64,000 nucleotides of DNA, from assembly GCA_946406115.1 (NCBI GenBank), contig OX291545.1:14646001-14710000 (forward strand), read 5' to 3'. Source of the DNA: Apoda limacodes (lineage: Eukaryota > Arthropoda > Insecta > Lepidoptera > Limacodidae). Position numbers and translations under genes: made by a program. Every line of letters begins with the position of its first letter. Position 1 is the first letter of the stretch. Under the pieces are notes generated by a model, which searched no databases, was not told the DNA's origin, and saw only the letters and a program-made list of their open reading frames with translations. Below, piece after piece: positions 32,777-43,525 of this stretch.

Positions 32777-33030
32777 GTCGGTAGTGGCCCAAGGGTTTCA
32801 ATTTTACCTTTTGTCCTTAGTGGCGGAGGTTCGAGCCCGGAATGTACAATTTTCAAGTACTTTGATTTATTAACATCACAGGCTTTTTGGTGAAAAAACA
32901 TCGTAAGGGAACTAGCATCTGTCAAAAATAAGATGTATGTAAAGGCAAAATCCGCACTGGGCCTGCGTAGCCTAAAATCACCCTCGGGTAGTTGGTGCCC
33001 CAATAGTGGGGACGTATGGGGCTGATAAGG
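32777..33030 (+). mobile_element. tRNA-derived SINE, copy 3
   Basis: Head GTCGGTAGTGGCCCAAGGG, B box GGTTCGAGCCC, AAAACATCGTAAGGGAACTA and the full 3' end GGTGCCCCAATAGTGGGGAC plus GTATGGGGCTGATAAGG. It is diverged but retains the complete 3' end. Confidence 0.85.
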
Positions 33031-33366
33031 AATAATAAGAAGGGAGAACATCAGGAATGGACATAGGAAGTCAGGATTAGATAGGGAGAAAGGATTAATC
33101 AAATGTACATAATAACTAATTCATTTATATTCTACTAGAAATCTTAAGAGACAGACATAACCATTCGTTAGCGTCACAGTTTCAAATCTGTTATGTGTGA
33201 CTATTTAGGCATCTAGCACATTTTGAAGCTTAATTATTCCACTGTTATGCTTTGGCATTTCTCATCAGTCGTAAAAAAACTTGAAGTCATTCCACAACAC
33301 GCCTTACATAATAAATCAATACCTCGTGGTTAACAACTTGAATACCTGCTTTTCAGTGACGTCATC
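33031..33366. other. Unique DNA
   Basis: Nothing recognised. Confidence 0.45.
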
Positions 33367-33374
33367 GTCTGACA

Positions 33375-33665
33375 CAGGGCTGCAGCTAGAGTTGAATCTA
33401 AGGATAGGGCAGCGGTGGTTTCATGCACGTGTACGGCGAAACTAATTTTTCTATTTTTAATTATTTTACCTGCTTGTGAGCGTGAGTAATTAAGGTAGAA
33501 AGTAATTGGGTGGGATCGCGGGTATACAAGAGCAAGATCGTATTAATTTATAGTAAGGTAAAATAATTTATATATATTATACCTTAGTTTATGGTACTTA
33601 GGTAGGGCATAAGTATTTTTAGGTGGGGCATTGCCCCACAATGCCCCCCCTTAGCTAAGGCCCTG
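33375..33665. mobile_element. 291-bp hAT-type MITE with perfect 8-bp target duplication
   Basis: The ends are CAGGGCTGCAGCTAGAG on the left and, inverted, CAGGGCCTTAGCTAAGG on the right. GTCTGACA is duplicated exactly at 33367-33374 and 33666-33673. TIRs starting CAGGG with an 8-bp duplication are diagnostic of the hAT superfamily. There is no coding capacity. A small GGGGCA/TGCCCC hairpin lies near the right end. Confidence 0.9.
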
Positions 33666-33673
33666 GTCTGACA

Positions 33674-35130
33674 TAGAAAGATCGGTCTGTAAGGTCTTTG
33701 ATAAGATAGTTTTTCAACCATTAAATCCACTAGGGCTTTCAATATATTCAAGGCTTACGTAGGTACCAAAACGGGAAAAATCAGCCTTATGGTGAAACTT
33801 GCTATAGCCACCAAATTATGATTTGTCAATTGTATGAGAAGAGCACTATACAATTCTCGGCCCGCACACTCACGAACGCCTGGTTATGCTGTGTTTGCGG
33901 GCCGCAACAGTAATGTGCTAATATTTACATACAATTCGGATCAATTATTAGGACCACCCGTTACATTACAAAAGCTTATTTTAATATTGTTTTCCTTTGT
34001 TTATTTGTTTACTGGACTATGCAGCACAGCCAAAGCATTCATTTCATTCAAACAATCAGTCATGAGATGTCAAAATGTATGACTGGCTGGACGGAATCCT
34101 ATTATTTATGTAGCTTTTAGTATAAATATTCAGTACACTTAAGCTAATAAGAGTCTCGCGACATGACCAATATGCAGTAGTGACTGATAAATGTGAGTGT
34201 CTATAAACATAGAAATTGTTAAAGTAAATCAAGTAAAAATTCCATATAAGATTGGAGTATAGAAATGTATATTTATTGTACAAAACTTAATAATTAAGTA
34301 TATGATGATGAATGATTGCAAAAGCATAATAGACAATGAAAAGATTTCCTAATAAAAGATAAAGTGTTTAGAGAGAGAGAGTGTTAATTATTAGAAGACT
34401 AGGATAAGGGACTGTGCGTGCACAAATATGGCTAGAGGGGTGTCGTTTCAGATAATTTCTTAAAGATATGGGTCCTAAAGACATTTTTATATAAAAAAAA
34501 AATATCAATATATTTATTTCTGTTATAGCAGAAGGGTAGACATACTAGTTATTACAGCATTAATACCGTAATTATTACGTAATATATATAGCAGGCCGTC
34601 TCACCGCGCTACTACACTGTCTAGATGACTTCGTTGACCGACTGAATGAATGATTTTTAGGCTGTGATAGTAGGTAGGTAACAAAGACAATAGAGACACC
34701 TAACGTTCCTTTTTCATCTGTTAAGTAATTACAGGCAGTGTAAGTAAAAGATTTGATTCTACGCCGAGACTAGCCGTCTTGTCACTTTATCTCATTCTTA
34801 TTATATGGTCAATTTTGTGAGGCTGTTCCATAGACCATGAGACAGATTCAAAGTCTATGGTAAATATCAATATCAAGTTTTTGTTAAATATATTAATAAC
34901 AGATTATGGAAATCGTAAAAATGATATAATTGGTACCTTGTTTCTTTCGTATACCTAAATGTGTTAAAATTTGTACGTGTTTCATATCGAAATGTGTATT
35001 TAGTGTGGTTGTCAGTTTAACAAATTTATTGACTGACTTTAATGAATAATATGTTATAAGAATGGTAGGTATTATACGTAGGTATATGACATGCAACCTG
35101 ACAAAAACATGCGACACGAAAACGTAAGTA
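33674..35130. other. AT-rich DNA with dispersed repeat H
   Basis: The stretch 34775-34862 (TCACTTTATCTCATTCTTA, GGTCAATTTTGTGAGGCTGT, GAGACAGATT) matches 45734-45805. Nothing else was recognised; the small ORFs have no domains. Confidence 0.5.
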
Positions 35131-35253
35131 CAGTCCAACATTCTTTTCTGACCCGATGTGTGTCGTGTTAGTGTCGTGTAAGTTCACACCATATTAATAT
35201 GGCAACTATAGTTTTGATTTTTGACCACCAGGTCAGAAAAGTTTGTTGCATTG
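35131..35253 (-). mobile_element. 123-bp MITE with TA target duplication, copy 2
   Basis: Same family as 21935-22060 but in the opposite orientation. The ends are CAGTCCAACATTCTTTTCTG and CAGAAAAGTTTGTTGCATTG; TA flanks it at 35129-35130 and 35254-35255. The interior TGTCGTGTAAGTTCACACCA is shared. Confidence 0.85.
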
Positions 35254-35439
35254 TACCTACTAATAGATTTTTCGTTCACATATCACGCTGCCAGTGTCAT
35301 TCTTTTATTTATTGCCATTGTGCACCCATTATTTAAAGTAATGTAGTTTAAAAAAAACTAAAAAAACACGTTTACGTTACCTAGTTATTGCTTATGCATC
35401 ATCGGTTTTCCAGCTCCAACGCCAGCGACGTTCGGTTCC
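35254..35439. other. Unique DNA
   Basis: Nothing recognised. Confidence 0.4.
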
Positions 35440-35955
35440 ATTATCGTTTGGAAGACAAGGTGAAACTGACGTCCAAATACTTGGTGTATTAAAACAAAAA
35501 AGGAATTCTTCACCTCGGGACGGTTGTTGCTTTTAAAGTCACAGGTCTGGCCCTGCTTGGAGTACTGCTGCCATCTCTGAGCAGCTGCACTCGGATTCCA
35601 ACTTGGCCCGTTTGATTTGGTTCAATCAAGAGCTGAAAAAATGTTAATGATCCCAAACACACAAGCCGTATCACACCCTTAACTCTCAGGAGAGGGTTTG
35701 CCTTCCTGTGTGTGTTGTATAATAGGCTGTTTTCTATCATTGATCCTTACACCTTGGAACTTAAATGGTTCCGTACAGTGCACTTTGAGAGAAACTTCCT
35801 GCGACGAACGATCAAGTTGTAGACTGAGTTCCCTTAAGTTTTTCTCTAGTATCTGCAAAAAGGGTTCTCTAAGAAATAAGTGATTCGATTTTAGGGGGCA
35901 GCAACTCGCAAGGTGACCGTTTTACATCAGGCAAGCCTTAGCTTGGTGGTTTAAA
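35440..35955 (+). mobile_element. LINE family-A remnant, strongly decayed
   Basis: In order: AAATACTTGGTGTATTAAAA, CACAGGTCTGGCCC, GAGTACTGCTGCCATCTCTG, AACTTGGCCCGTTTGATTTG, ATGATCCCAAAC, GAAACTTCCTGCGACGAACG, AAGTGATTCGATTTTAGGGG, and the UTR ACATCAGGCAAGCCTTAGC with A tail. Many indels break the frame. Confidence 0.75.
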
Positions 35956-36089
35956 AAAATATAGCTTATAGAAGTGAGATGATGTGACTTAAAGAGAGAA
36001 AAAGAGTTGATTTGATAGTTCAAAGCGTAGTTTTTAATAGTACCTACCGACGTAGGTAATGTGATAAAACGTTGTTACTACGTTTATTC

Positions 36090-36412
36090 AGTGTGTATGG
36101 CATACTGCTGCCATCTCTGGGCGGGTGTAAGAATAGGTGACAATCCAAACTCACAAGCGGTATTGATCCTTTCTGAGGAGAGATTTAGCCTCCATGTGAG
36201 ATTTCTACCTCTTGTGTAATGGGTTGTTTTCTGAATGATTGTTTGAAAATATTCCTATAACTACTTACATACCATATACCGTCGCATCAATTGTTATCGC
36301 CAGGTTCATTGTCAACAAGTTATAACCTAAATGATGAATTCAAAAAAAGGCAAGCGCCTAGGCTGCAGACTGATTTCTTTGTCAAGGTTTTCCTTGGAGA
36401 CTACACTATAGG
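36090..36412 (+). mobile_element. LINE family-A remnant, left part, split by a hAT insertion
   Basis: GCATACTGCTGCCATCTCTG, GACAATCCAAACTCAC, GTCAAGGTTTTCCTTGG and AGACTACACTATAGG are followed by the hAT element. The LINE resumes at 38862-38950 with ACTATAGGGTTCTTTAAGAA, as in the uninterrupted copies. Confidence 0.8.
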
Positions 36413-36560
36413 TAGAGTTGCCAGGTGTAGACCGCTAAAAATCGGAACAGGAGCCGAAAAAAATCGGGATCAGGGCTTCCAAATCGGGACAGTATAACAA
36501 CAATATAGGAGCTGAAAAGTCTTTATTTAAAAAAATAAAAGCAAAATTAGCTAACAAAAA

Positions 36561-37262
36561 CAGGCCAAGTGCGAGTCGGACTCGCGCACGAAGGGTTCCG
36601 TACCATTGTCTATAAAAAAAATCACGTTTGTGGCATGGGAGCCCCTTAAATTGAATATATAACAAAATATTCTGTGAATATTTCAAGCGTCTACCTGTTT
36701 ATACCTGTTTTACAGATGTACCTACTTCATATAAGTAACTTTTAATGGAATTTGTACGAAAATTTCACAAGGTCGACTATTACTCGTTAGCCTGTAAAGC
36801 GTACTTACCCGTGATAGTTTTCCTTGTAAATTTATTATATGCACTACTACTGTAATTTTTTTACATTTCCAAATACTATACTTTCGTTGGTAGAGGGGGG
36901 GGGGGGGACACTTGACTGTAACAAAAATTAGTACTATAAATCTAAATGTTTCGCAAACGGAACTCTAAATCAAAAAATGATCTTAACATCCGCCAATGTT
37001 TTTGGAGTTCCTATCCAACGATACCCCACACGGGGTAGACGAGAAAAAAAATTACGTCCCCTCTTCGCGTGTAGGGGAGGTACTCTAAATTTTTTTTTTC
37101 AAAGATGTTATTTTACCACTTTGTCGGCTTGATCAATGTGTATATCCCTGCCAAGTTGCAGCTTTCTCGTATCAGTAGTTTTTGAACTAAGCAGCGGACA
37201 GACAGACGGACGGACATGGCGAAACAATAAGGGTTCCTTGTTGACTACAGAACCCTAAAAAC
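36561..37262 (+). repeat. GCCAAGTGCGAG repeat, copy 4
   Basis: CAGGCCAAGTGCGAGTCGGA, ACGAAGGGTTCCGTACCATT, AAAAATCACGTTTGTGGC, then a long interior, GACAGACGGACGGACATGGC and AAGGGTTCC ending ACAGAACCCTAAAA. It contains a 13-G run at 36895-36907. Located inside the hAT element. Confidence 0.85.
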
Positions 37263-37516
37263 CAATGTTAATGAAGTGACGGGCAGTAAAATGATAAATA
37301 ATAAAATTATGATAATCTCTTCTTTCTTAAACTAATATTTATCATTTGAATTCACTGCTTTCAGTAGTATCTTATTGTTTAATGCATACTTATAAAAGAT
37401 ACGGCAAAATAAGTTATAGTTCGATTTAATCTGAACTTCTTCTTTTACATGTTCTAAAGATTATTTTTTTCTCGTTTGGGACCACAAAATATTATTTTAC
37501 TTTTGAAAATGTTGAT

Positions 37517-37905
37517 CTATTTTTCGGTTGTAGTTTGATCTTTGTTTTGCACTGCTGCTTGCAATAATGCTTTTGCATTGGACAGTTCTTCATAAAGATT
37601 GTCCATTTCGAAAAATTTAACAATTTCTATTATTTCAACGACCGATTGATATGTCAAAATATCATCTCGCAAAAATTTTTAAATATTGCTATTTTAGTAT
37701 TCCGAAAGTTATATTTAGTCTCTCAAGTACTTAAGAATATTTTAGTAATACGCACAAGAATCAGATTTTATCGACGCGGCTATCTCTGACGATAACTTTT
37801 TTATTAGATTGATTACTGCACGTGAAACCCAAAAAACGAATTTTCGATTCTTTGTTTTAATTTATTGGCTAGGCTGACCATTATATCATAGACTTCAAAA
37901 CACAA
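37517..37905 (-). pseudogene. Decayed coding fragment, probably hAT transposase
   Basis: One frame on the minus strand reads SVVEIIEIVKFF then MDNLYEELSNAKALLQ and ends at TAG 37517-37519. Upstream frames give YDIMVSLANKLKQRIENSFF and INLIKKLSSEIAASIKS. The text is helix-rich and clearly was coding. Its position inside an element with hAT ends and the resemblance to the region before the hAT dimerisation domain suggest transposase. Stops and frameshifts make it a pseudogene. The family call is inferred, not proven. Confidence 0.5.
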
Positions 37906-38132
37906 TAATTTTTCATTCATTCATTCTCTAGGCTCAGAACAGTATCTTGTAGAACTTAGAACTCTTGTAGTTTTATATAAAAGCTAGGTATGGTTTAGTT
38001 CGTTCACTATTAAAAACATCCCAGAAAATCGTAGGACATTTGTTTTCTCCCAAAGTCAAAAAGTAATCTTTTAAGATGTCGAACAGTTTGTGGCTCTTTC
38101 TACAGCTAGAAGAAGAGACAATAATAAATTCT

Positions 38133-38640
38133 TTATTCAAAAAACCTCACACTGTCGTCCTTAGAGAAAACCTTGACAGGGAGCTCATTCCACAACCCAA
38201 GTGTTCGCGGGAGGAAGTTTCTCTGAAACCGCACTGTACGCGACCATTTTGGTTCTAAAGTGTGAGAATGAATTCCCTGCCGATGGCGAGCGGTGCGATG
38301 GTAGAGAGTAGCCGTGAGCATCATTTCGAACAATTCCTCAGAACACAACCCATTGTACAAGCGGTAGAACACACACAGTGAGGCAAAGTCTCTCCTCAGA
38401 CTTAAGGGCTCGATACCGCAAGTGAGTTTGGGATCGACGACAATTCTCACAGCCCGTTGTTGAACCGAGTCAAAAGGGCCAAGCTGGTATCCGGGTGCAC
38501 CCACCCAGAGATGGCAGCAGTACTTCATATGGGGCTGAACTTGCGACTTGTAAAGCAGCAACCAAGTCTGAGACCTTGGATTCGATTTGAGACACAAGTT
38601 CTCCGCGGTTTTCCTCCACAACGGAACGAGGGATGTTTGT
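38133..38640 (-). pseudogene. CR1/Jockey-like LINE family A, C-terminal RT-side fragment
   Basis: The minus strand reads LLLYKSQVQPHMKYCCHLWV, LGPFDSVQQRAVRIVVDPKL, EPLSLRRDFASLCVFYRLYN and RFQRNFLPRTLGLWNELPVK. This is the conserved region after the reverse-transcriptase core of this lepidopteran LINE. It is open for about 160 codons but lacks the RT catalytic core and the 3' UTR. It is nested in the hAT element. Confidence 0.88.
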
Positions 38641-38861
38641 AATAAGCGTCTCCAGTACTATATAAGTAATAAATAAAATAACAGGAAACAATAAGAATAG
38701 AAGGATTACAAACAAGTTAATTAAACTCAAAAATCAATAACTTTTTGTCATCTTCCGAAAATCGGGACATTTGGCGTCCCGATCAAGGTGTAATCAGGAC
38801 GTGGCCATAGACCCCTTGAAATCGGGACGTCCCGCTCAAATCTGGACGCCTGGCAAGCCTA

Positions 38862-38950
38862 ACTATAGGGTTCTTTAAGAAAGGAGTGATTGCTTTTTTT
38901 AAGGGTTAGCCCTAGTATTTAAAACGTCCATATGCTACGTCACTCTATTG
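38862..38950 (+). mobile_element. LINE family-A remnant, right part
   Basis: ACTATAGGGTTCTTTAAGAA, AGGAGTGATTGC, AACGTCCATATGCTACG continue the LINE interrupted at 36412. Confidence 0.75.
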
Positions 38951-39589
38951 TGTGTACTTGAATAATTGTATCTCATGGAAGAATGAAGGAAATTGAAATC
39001 GAAACCCCTAGACCGACTTATTAATGTATAATAAGTCAGACTTATAAGTGGCTAGTAAAACTCCCTTTATGTATACTTAGGGACAAAATAATATACCTAT
39101 TTTCCAGTTTTAGACAGTAAGGATTAGGCAGGTTCTTTAGGGTTCGTGTACACGATGGGAAGAAAACCCCCACACAAATAAGCGTCGCTATTAAAATTTT
39201 CAAACAAAAAAAATACGTCTTTGTTGTTGCATAATTACATATCTCCTCAAACAAGTTAATTTCTCACAGACTGTTACGCAAATAAAGTTTAAAACTAGAT
39301 CACCTATTAAGTTACGTAAAATGATCATCAAAAATGGTCACCATTTTAAGACTACGATAAGGTAGTAATGGGTAATATATCTACTAAAGGAATAGATTTT
39401 ATCAAGAATGTATGTTATGTTGGTTACACAATTTCTGTCGTAGTTTAGGTAAATGAGGAGTAACAAGGTTTAGACACCTAAATTTTCCAATGCTAGAAAT
39501 CCTAGTATAGTAAAAAAAATAACTAAAAACCAGGACTGAAAAACCAGAACAGGCGAAAAATTTTCCACAACGTTTACGGTAAAAAAGAA
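38951..39589. other. AT-rich unique DNA
   Basis: Nothing recognised. Confidence 0.45.
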
Positions 39590-40930
39590 TTAGTTGAGCT
39601 AAGAGAATATCGTTTCAAATATGCACCAACGAATATTTGCTTCATCCAAGATATTATTTCTCTTAAATATTTAAAATAATATGAAGTTAAAACACAAGAA
39701 TAAATTTCTTTGAACCAGTAAATAAAACTCTATCAGTTTGAAACAATATTTAATTCATTCAAGAAAAATATGCTTCTTTATTTGAAACACTTAGTTTTCT
39801 TGGGCGTAGAAATTCGTGTGTTATTGCACGAAAGAAATTTCTAGTTTACACAAGAGAATAGTGCTCTTAACTTGACAACGGCAGCTCTTAAATTAATAAC
39901 ATTATATTTTAGTTTAAAACAAAAATGTTTCGGTACAAAATTACATAGTTATCCGTCAAGATTGAATAAAGTTTTTTAAAGAGCCCTACGCCTCTTTTCT
40001 GGAGGCTTGGGCCATATAGAGTCAGTCTACCGCACTGCTTTCTATGACTTGGCGGAACGTTTGTCGAGCTCAGTAGCTAATTCTCGCCTTTAGCTGATTA
40101 TACAGTGTTATGTTTAATTATAATTGTTATGACCATTTAACGATCCTTCTTAAACATGGAAGAAAGGAAAGTGTGCCGCTAAGCGGTCACCCATCCAAGT
40201 ACTGACCACGGTCGACGTTGCTTAACTTCGCTTATCGTTTCAGATAGACGAATGCGACTGGGCCACGAGCTATTCAATTCTCAGATGATAATTAACCGTA
40301 GGTTTCTTACATAATCTGATACTAATTTGACGCACAAAACCCTACAATAAACAATTATTTAAAATTAAAATCCAACATGAAATCATAGAAAAGACAGTGA
40401 TGAGGTATTTACTTAAACGAAAATAAAATTCGTTCAAAGCGATACTAGCTGATTAATTTCAATGAAAATGTATTAATATTTTAAAGCAGGTATTTTATTT
40501 GTTTCGACTTAAACAAGAGTTTCAGCTTAAAATATCAGATTTTGAGTCAAGAATCTAAAAAATTCTGTTAAAATTATTATTTTCTCTAATTCAAAACAAT
40601 ATTATCTTAACTGAACATTTCACTGGCTTTGATTTAAGATGCAATTATTTTAATCGAAAGACGTCGCAGATTTAAGAAAACTATGATTTTGGCGATATTA
40701 TTTTAAATAAATTATATCAAAGCAAAATAATTTTTTGTTTCAAACGAAGAAAAATAAAATGTTCCATATAAAAATGTATTTATTTTATACAAGAACATTA
40801 ACTGTCTTAGGGTAATCTATTTAAGTTTGGTTGATCTAAAACGAACATTTATTTAGTTGAAAAAAAATTTGTTCATACGAAAAGAAGTTAATCAATTTCG
40901 ATCGATAAAATGATTTTTTTTCTGGGAAAT
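39590..40930. repeat. AT-rich quasi-periodic array
   Basis: Alternating short phrases such as TTCAAGAAAAATATG, TCTTAAATTAATAACATT, GATTTAAGATGCAATTATTT and CTAATTCAAAACAATATT recur every few tens of bases without an exact period. The array is interrupted by a 5S-derived sequence (about 39985-40275). It ends at GATTTTTTTTCTGGG. It is probably the body of an unnamed lepidopteran transposon or a very degenerate minisatellite. Confidence 0.4.
39985..40275 (-). mobile_element. 5S rRNA-derived sequence, probable 5S-headed SINE
   Basis: On the minus strand, GCGAAGTTAAGCAACGTCGA then CCGTGGTCAGTACTTGGATG and GGTGACCGCTTAGCGGC correspond to the internal promoter half of 5S rRNA (A box, intermediate element and C box in correct order). 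The 5' third (GCTCGTGGCCCAGTCGCATT) is diverged. The downstream part to about 39985 is not 5S and would be the SINE body. A degraded second copy lies at 55433-55500. It is not a functional 5S gene. Confidence 0.7.
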
Positions 40931-41074
40931 AATATTGCCTTCTGTAAACAAAATATGTCCACAATAGTTGGATTTCTTGACTGAATACAAATTATTTCGG
41001 TGGAATAGAATTTAAAAACTCTTTTTTTTCCGTGTTGAATTGCTAAATAAGTAAATTTTCAATTTATTTATATA

Positions 41075-41398
41075 TCCTACTAATACTATAAATGCAAAAG
41101 TGAGTTGTTTGTTTGTCCATCCTCCACTTTGTAACGGAGTACCTAATTGAGCTAAAATTTAGCACAAAGATAGTTGAAGAGACGTAGAAGCAAATAGGCT
41201 TTTTATGCCGGAGAATTCAAAAGTTCCCGCAGGAATAATTAAAACCAAATTCCACGTGGACAAACTATAACTACAGTAATATAGGTTGCTATAGCAAATT
41301 TTATAACTATAATCTACTAAAAACTATAATTAAGTTACCGTAGAAATACTACGCCGATAACCAAATTTAGCACAAGCGGAGCGGCGGGCAAAAGCTAG
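41075..41398 (+). mobile_element. Non-autonomous Lep1-like Helitron, 324 bp, both ends readable
   Basis: It starts TCCTACTAATACTATAAATG at 41075 (host A before) and ends GCGGAGCGGCGGGCAAAAG plus CTAG at 41395-41398 (host T after). TC start, CTAG end, a 3' subterminal GC hairpin and A|T insertion are Helitron hallmarks. Confidence 0.85.
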
Positions 41399-41399
41399 T

Positions 41400-42330
41400 T
41401 TAAAATAATTAGCAGAAGTTAAGCTTGTTAAAACAATTTTGTTTAATAATTTTAACTAATAGTTGAACCCAATGGGGAAATTATTAGACCACTTGTTAGT
41501 AACAGGTTATATTTTTAAGACACTAGAGTAGGTATTGTGATTTCTGCGACAAAATGTTGAAAGAAGAACTGTTTTTTCTAATGATCTTTGGTGTAATAGT
41601 AATTTACATTTAAAAAAAATTATTTAGCGTAAAAGCAGCATTATTGTGTTATAATGTGGTGTATGACAGTCCCCTTATTTTCTGCAGTTTGAAAGAAAAA
41701 AATATTATAATTCTTGTTTTAAATAAATTGCATTTTATTTCAGCAATTGCACCTGCCGGTTTGACCACGACAGGTTATTAATAACTAAAAATAGTCAGCA
41801 GTTAAGGATTCTAAGCACTACACTTGTCGGTATTCTATAAATTCAATATACACATGTCAGTGCAATTAATCATGAAATGCATCTCCGTGATGTTAGATCA
41901 TTTGTCTGTTTGTCTGTTTTTACAAACGAGCGGTCGGCACGCGGCCCGCAGGCGGTTCTCACTGGCCCGCTATTTGCACCGCTGCAAAATGGACACTCAT
42001 TACTGTTACAATACTTGTAAACTGTTTGTTAAATATTTTCTACTTCAAGATATGTACTGGACTAGGACAAACATACAAAATTTGGGTCCTATTATATAAT
42101 TTTCACTAGTCTACGGTCTTAAACGCCCGTGACCTAGTTACGTTCGTCGATGATCGGAAAGTTAAGATAATAAAAAGAGTAAACAATAATTATATGAAAA
42201 TTGTTATCATTAGTCTTTAACCACACAACATTATTTAATGAATCATTTCGCAACCAACCATAAGTTTTTATTAATTAGCGCTTGAATAATATGACTTAAA
42301 AATATTGAATTAGTACATATTTATATTGGA
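41400..42330. other. AT-rich unique DNA with a GC-richer patch
   Basis: A possible splice acceptor TTTTATTTCAG at 41733-41743 precedes CAATTGCACCTGCCGG. A GC-richer patch AGCGGTCGGCACGCGGCCCG lies at 41930-41950 within a 91-codon ORF (41824-42099). Neither is supported enough to call a gene. Confidence 0.3.
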
Positions 42331-42582
42331 ACAGGATTTTGCCAACGGCTCCGCCCGCCCTCAATTCGGTTATCGGCGTGGAACTCCTCAATTATGCTAA
42401 TGAAGTTTGCTATAGCAAGCTATAGCTGTCGCTATAGTTCGTTTAAGCTCGGTTATAGTCTAGTCTAAGCCTATGTCCTATTCCAACAAATGTGGGTCCG
42501 AGTTTCAACCCGATCCATGCAGTTCTTGAAGCGAGATTAAATAACAAACATCCAAACTTTCACATTTATAATATTAGTAGGA
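42331..42582 (-). mobile_element. Lep1-like Helitron
   Basis: Reverse orientation: CGGCTCCGCCCGCCCTCAAT and CGGTTATCGGCGTGG at the 3' side; AACAAACATCCAAACTTTCA plus ATTTATAATATTAGTAGGAT at the 5' side (ends 42582). The 3' CTAG is mutated. Confidence 0.8.
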
Positions 42583-42649
42583 TGGACACTAAACTGTGAT
42601 TCTAACAGTTTAGGCAAAGCATTGTCTCTTTTCCATTTCAAATTAAATA

Positions 42650-43525
42650 TTGTTTTTTTTTTTATACCACTAAGGTTGCAAACAAGCTTACGGTCCGCCT
42701 GATGGTTAGCGGTCACCGTAGCCTATGGACGCTTGCAACACCAGGGGTGTCACTTGCGCGTTGACGACCCTTCAGAAATCTAATAACTTCTTTCTTGAAG
42801 AACTCCATACTGTAGTCCTTGCAGAAAACCTTGGCAGGGCGCTCATTCGACAACTTAAGCGTTCGCGGGAGGAAGTTTCTCTGAAACCGCACTGTACGCG
42901 ACCATTTAGGTTTTAAAGTGTGAAAATGAATTCCCTGCCGATGGGGAGCGGTGCAATGGTAGAAAGTAGCCGTGGGCATCATTTCGAACAATTCCTCAGA
43001 ACACTACCCATTGTACAAGCGGTGGAACACACACAGGGAGGCAAAGTCTCTCCTCAGACTTAAGGGCTCGATACCGCAAGTGAGTTTGGAATCGTCGACA
43101 ATTCTAACAGCCCGTCGTTGAACCTAGTCAAAACGGCCAATATGGTATCCGGGTGCACTCGCCCAGAGATGGCAGCAGTACTCACCAGTACTATGGGGCC
43201 GAACTTGCGACTTGTAAAGTAACAACCTTTGCCCCGACGTGAAGTACTGCTTCGCTCTGTTGAGTACACCAAGTTTTTTGGACGCCAGCTCTCAATGCTC
43301 TTGGAGATGGAGTGGGGAGTGTTCTGTAATTGTGGGACTACAGTGAATGAATTTGTCTTAGCCGTGAACGCGCACACTTGTGTCTTTGTAGGGTTGAATC
43401 GCACCAAGTTTACCCGTCCCCAGTCAGAGACTTTGAACAGTGTGGTCTCGATTTGATTTAGGGTTTTTATCCTAGAAAGGGAGTTAGTTACCAGTGGCTT
43501 GATACACACCGACAGCATTGTGTGG
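42650..43525 (-). pseudogene. CR1/Jockey-like LINE family A, longest copy (3' 0.87 kb)
   Basis: The minus strand reads VSDWGRVNLVRFNPTKTQVC and AFTAKTNSF, followed by a frameshifted 'GVLNRARQYF'-type region, then ELFEMMPTATFYHCTAPHRQ, TLKPKWSRTVRFQRNFLPRT and a last segment FFKKEVIRFLKGRQRASDTP to GVASVHRLR and stop (42711-42729). The 3' UTR ends in an A run (T run 42652-42661). It begins after the RT catalytic core, so it is 5'-truncated and inactive. It serves as the reference for the shorter family-A tails in this window. Confidence 0.9.

Larger units (their letters stand above)
36413..38861 (-). mobile_element. 2.45-kb hAT-type element inserted in a LINE
   Basis: The ends are TAGAGTTGCCAGGTGT and, inverted, TAGGCTTGCCAGGCGT. 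They are flanked by an exact 8-bp duplication ACTATAGG (36405-36412 and 38862-38869). Sub-terminal repeats of AATCGGGAC lie inside both ends. The element contains the GCCAAGTGCGAG repeat (36561-37262), a decayed coding piece (37517-37905) and a family-A LINE fragment (38133-38640), so it has itself been a target. Confidence 0.88.

Noticed and set aside
32563..33102. 179-codon minus-strand ORF, the longest in the window
   Set aside because: It runs antisense through SINE copy 3 and across the end of a LINE tail; no domain is visible.
36895..36907. 13-G run
   Set aside because: A homopolymer inside a dispersed repeat; possible assembly or sequencing noise, no function inferred.
40170..40275. 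Functional 5S rRNA gene
   Set aside because: The 5' third does not match and the transcript start and terminator context are missing.
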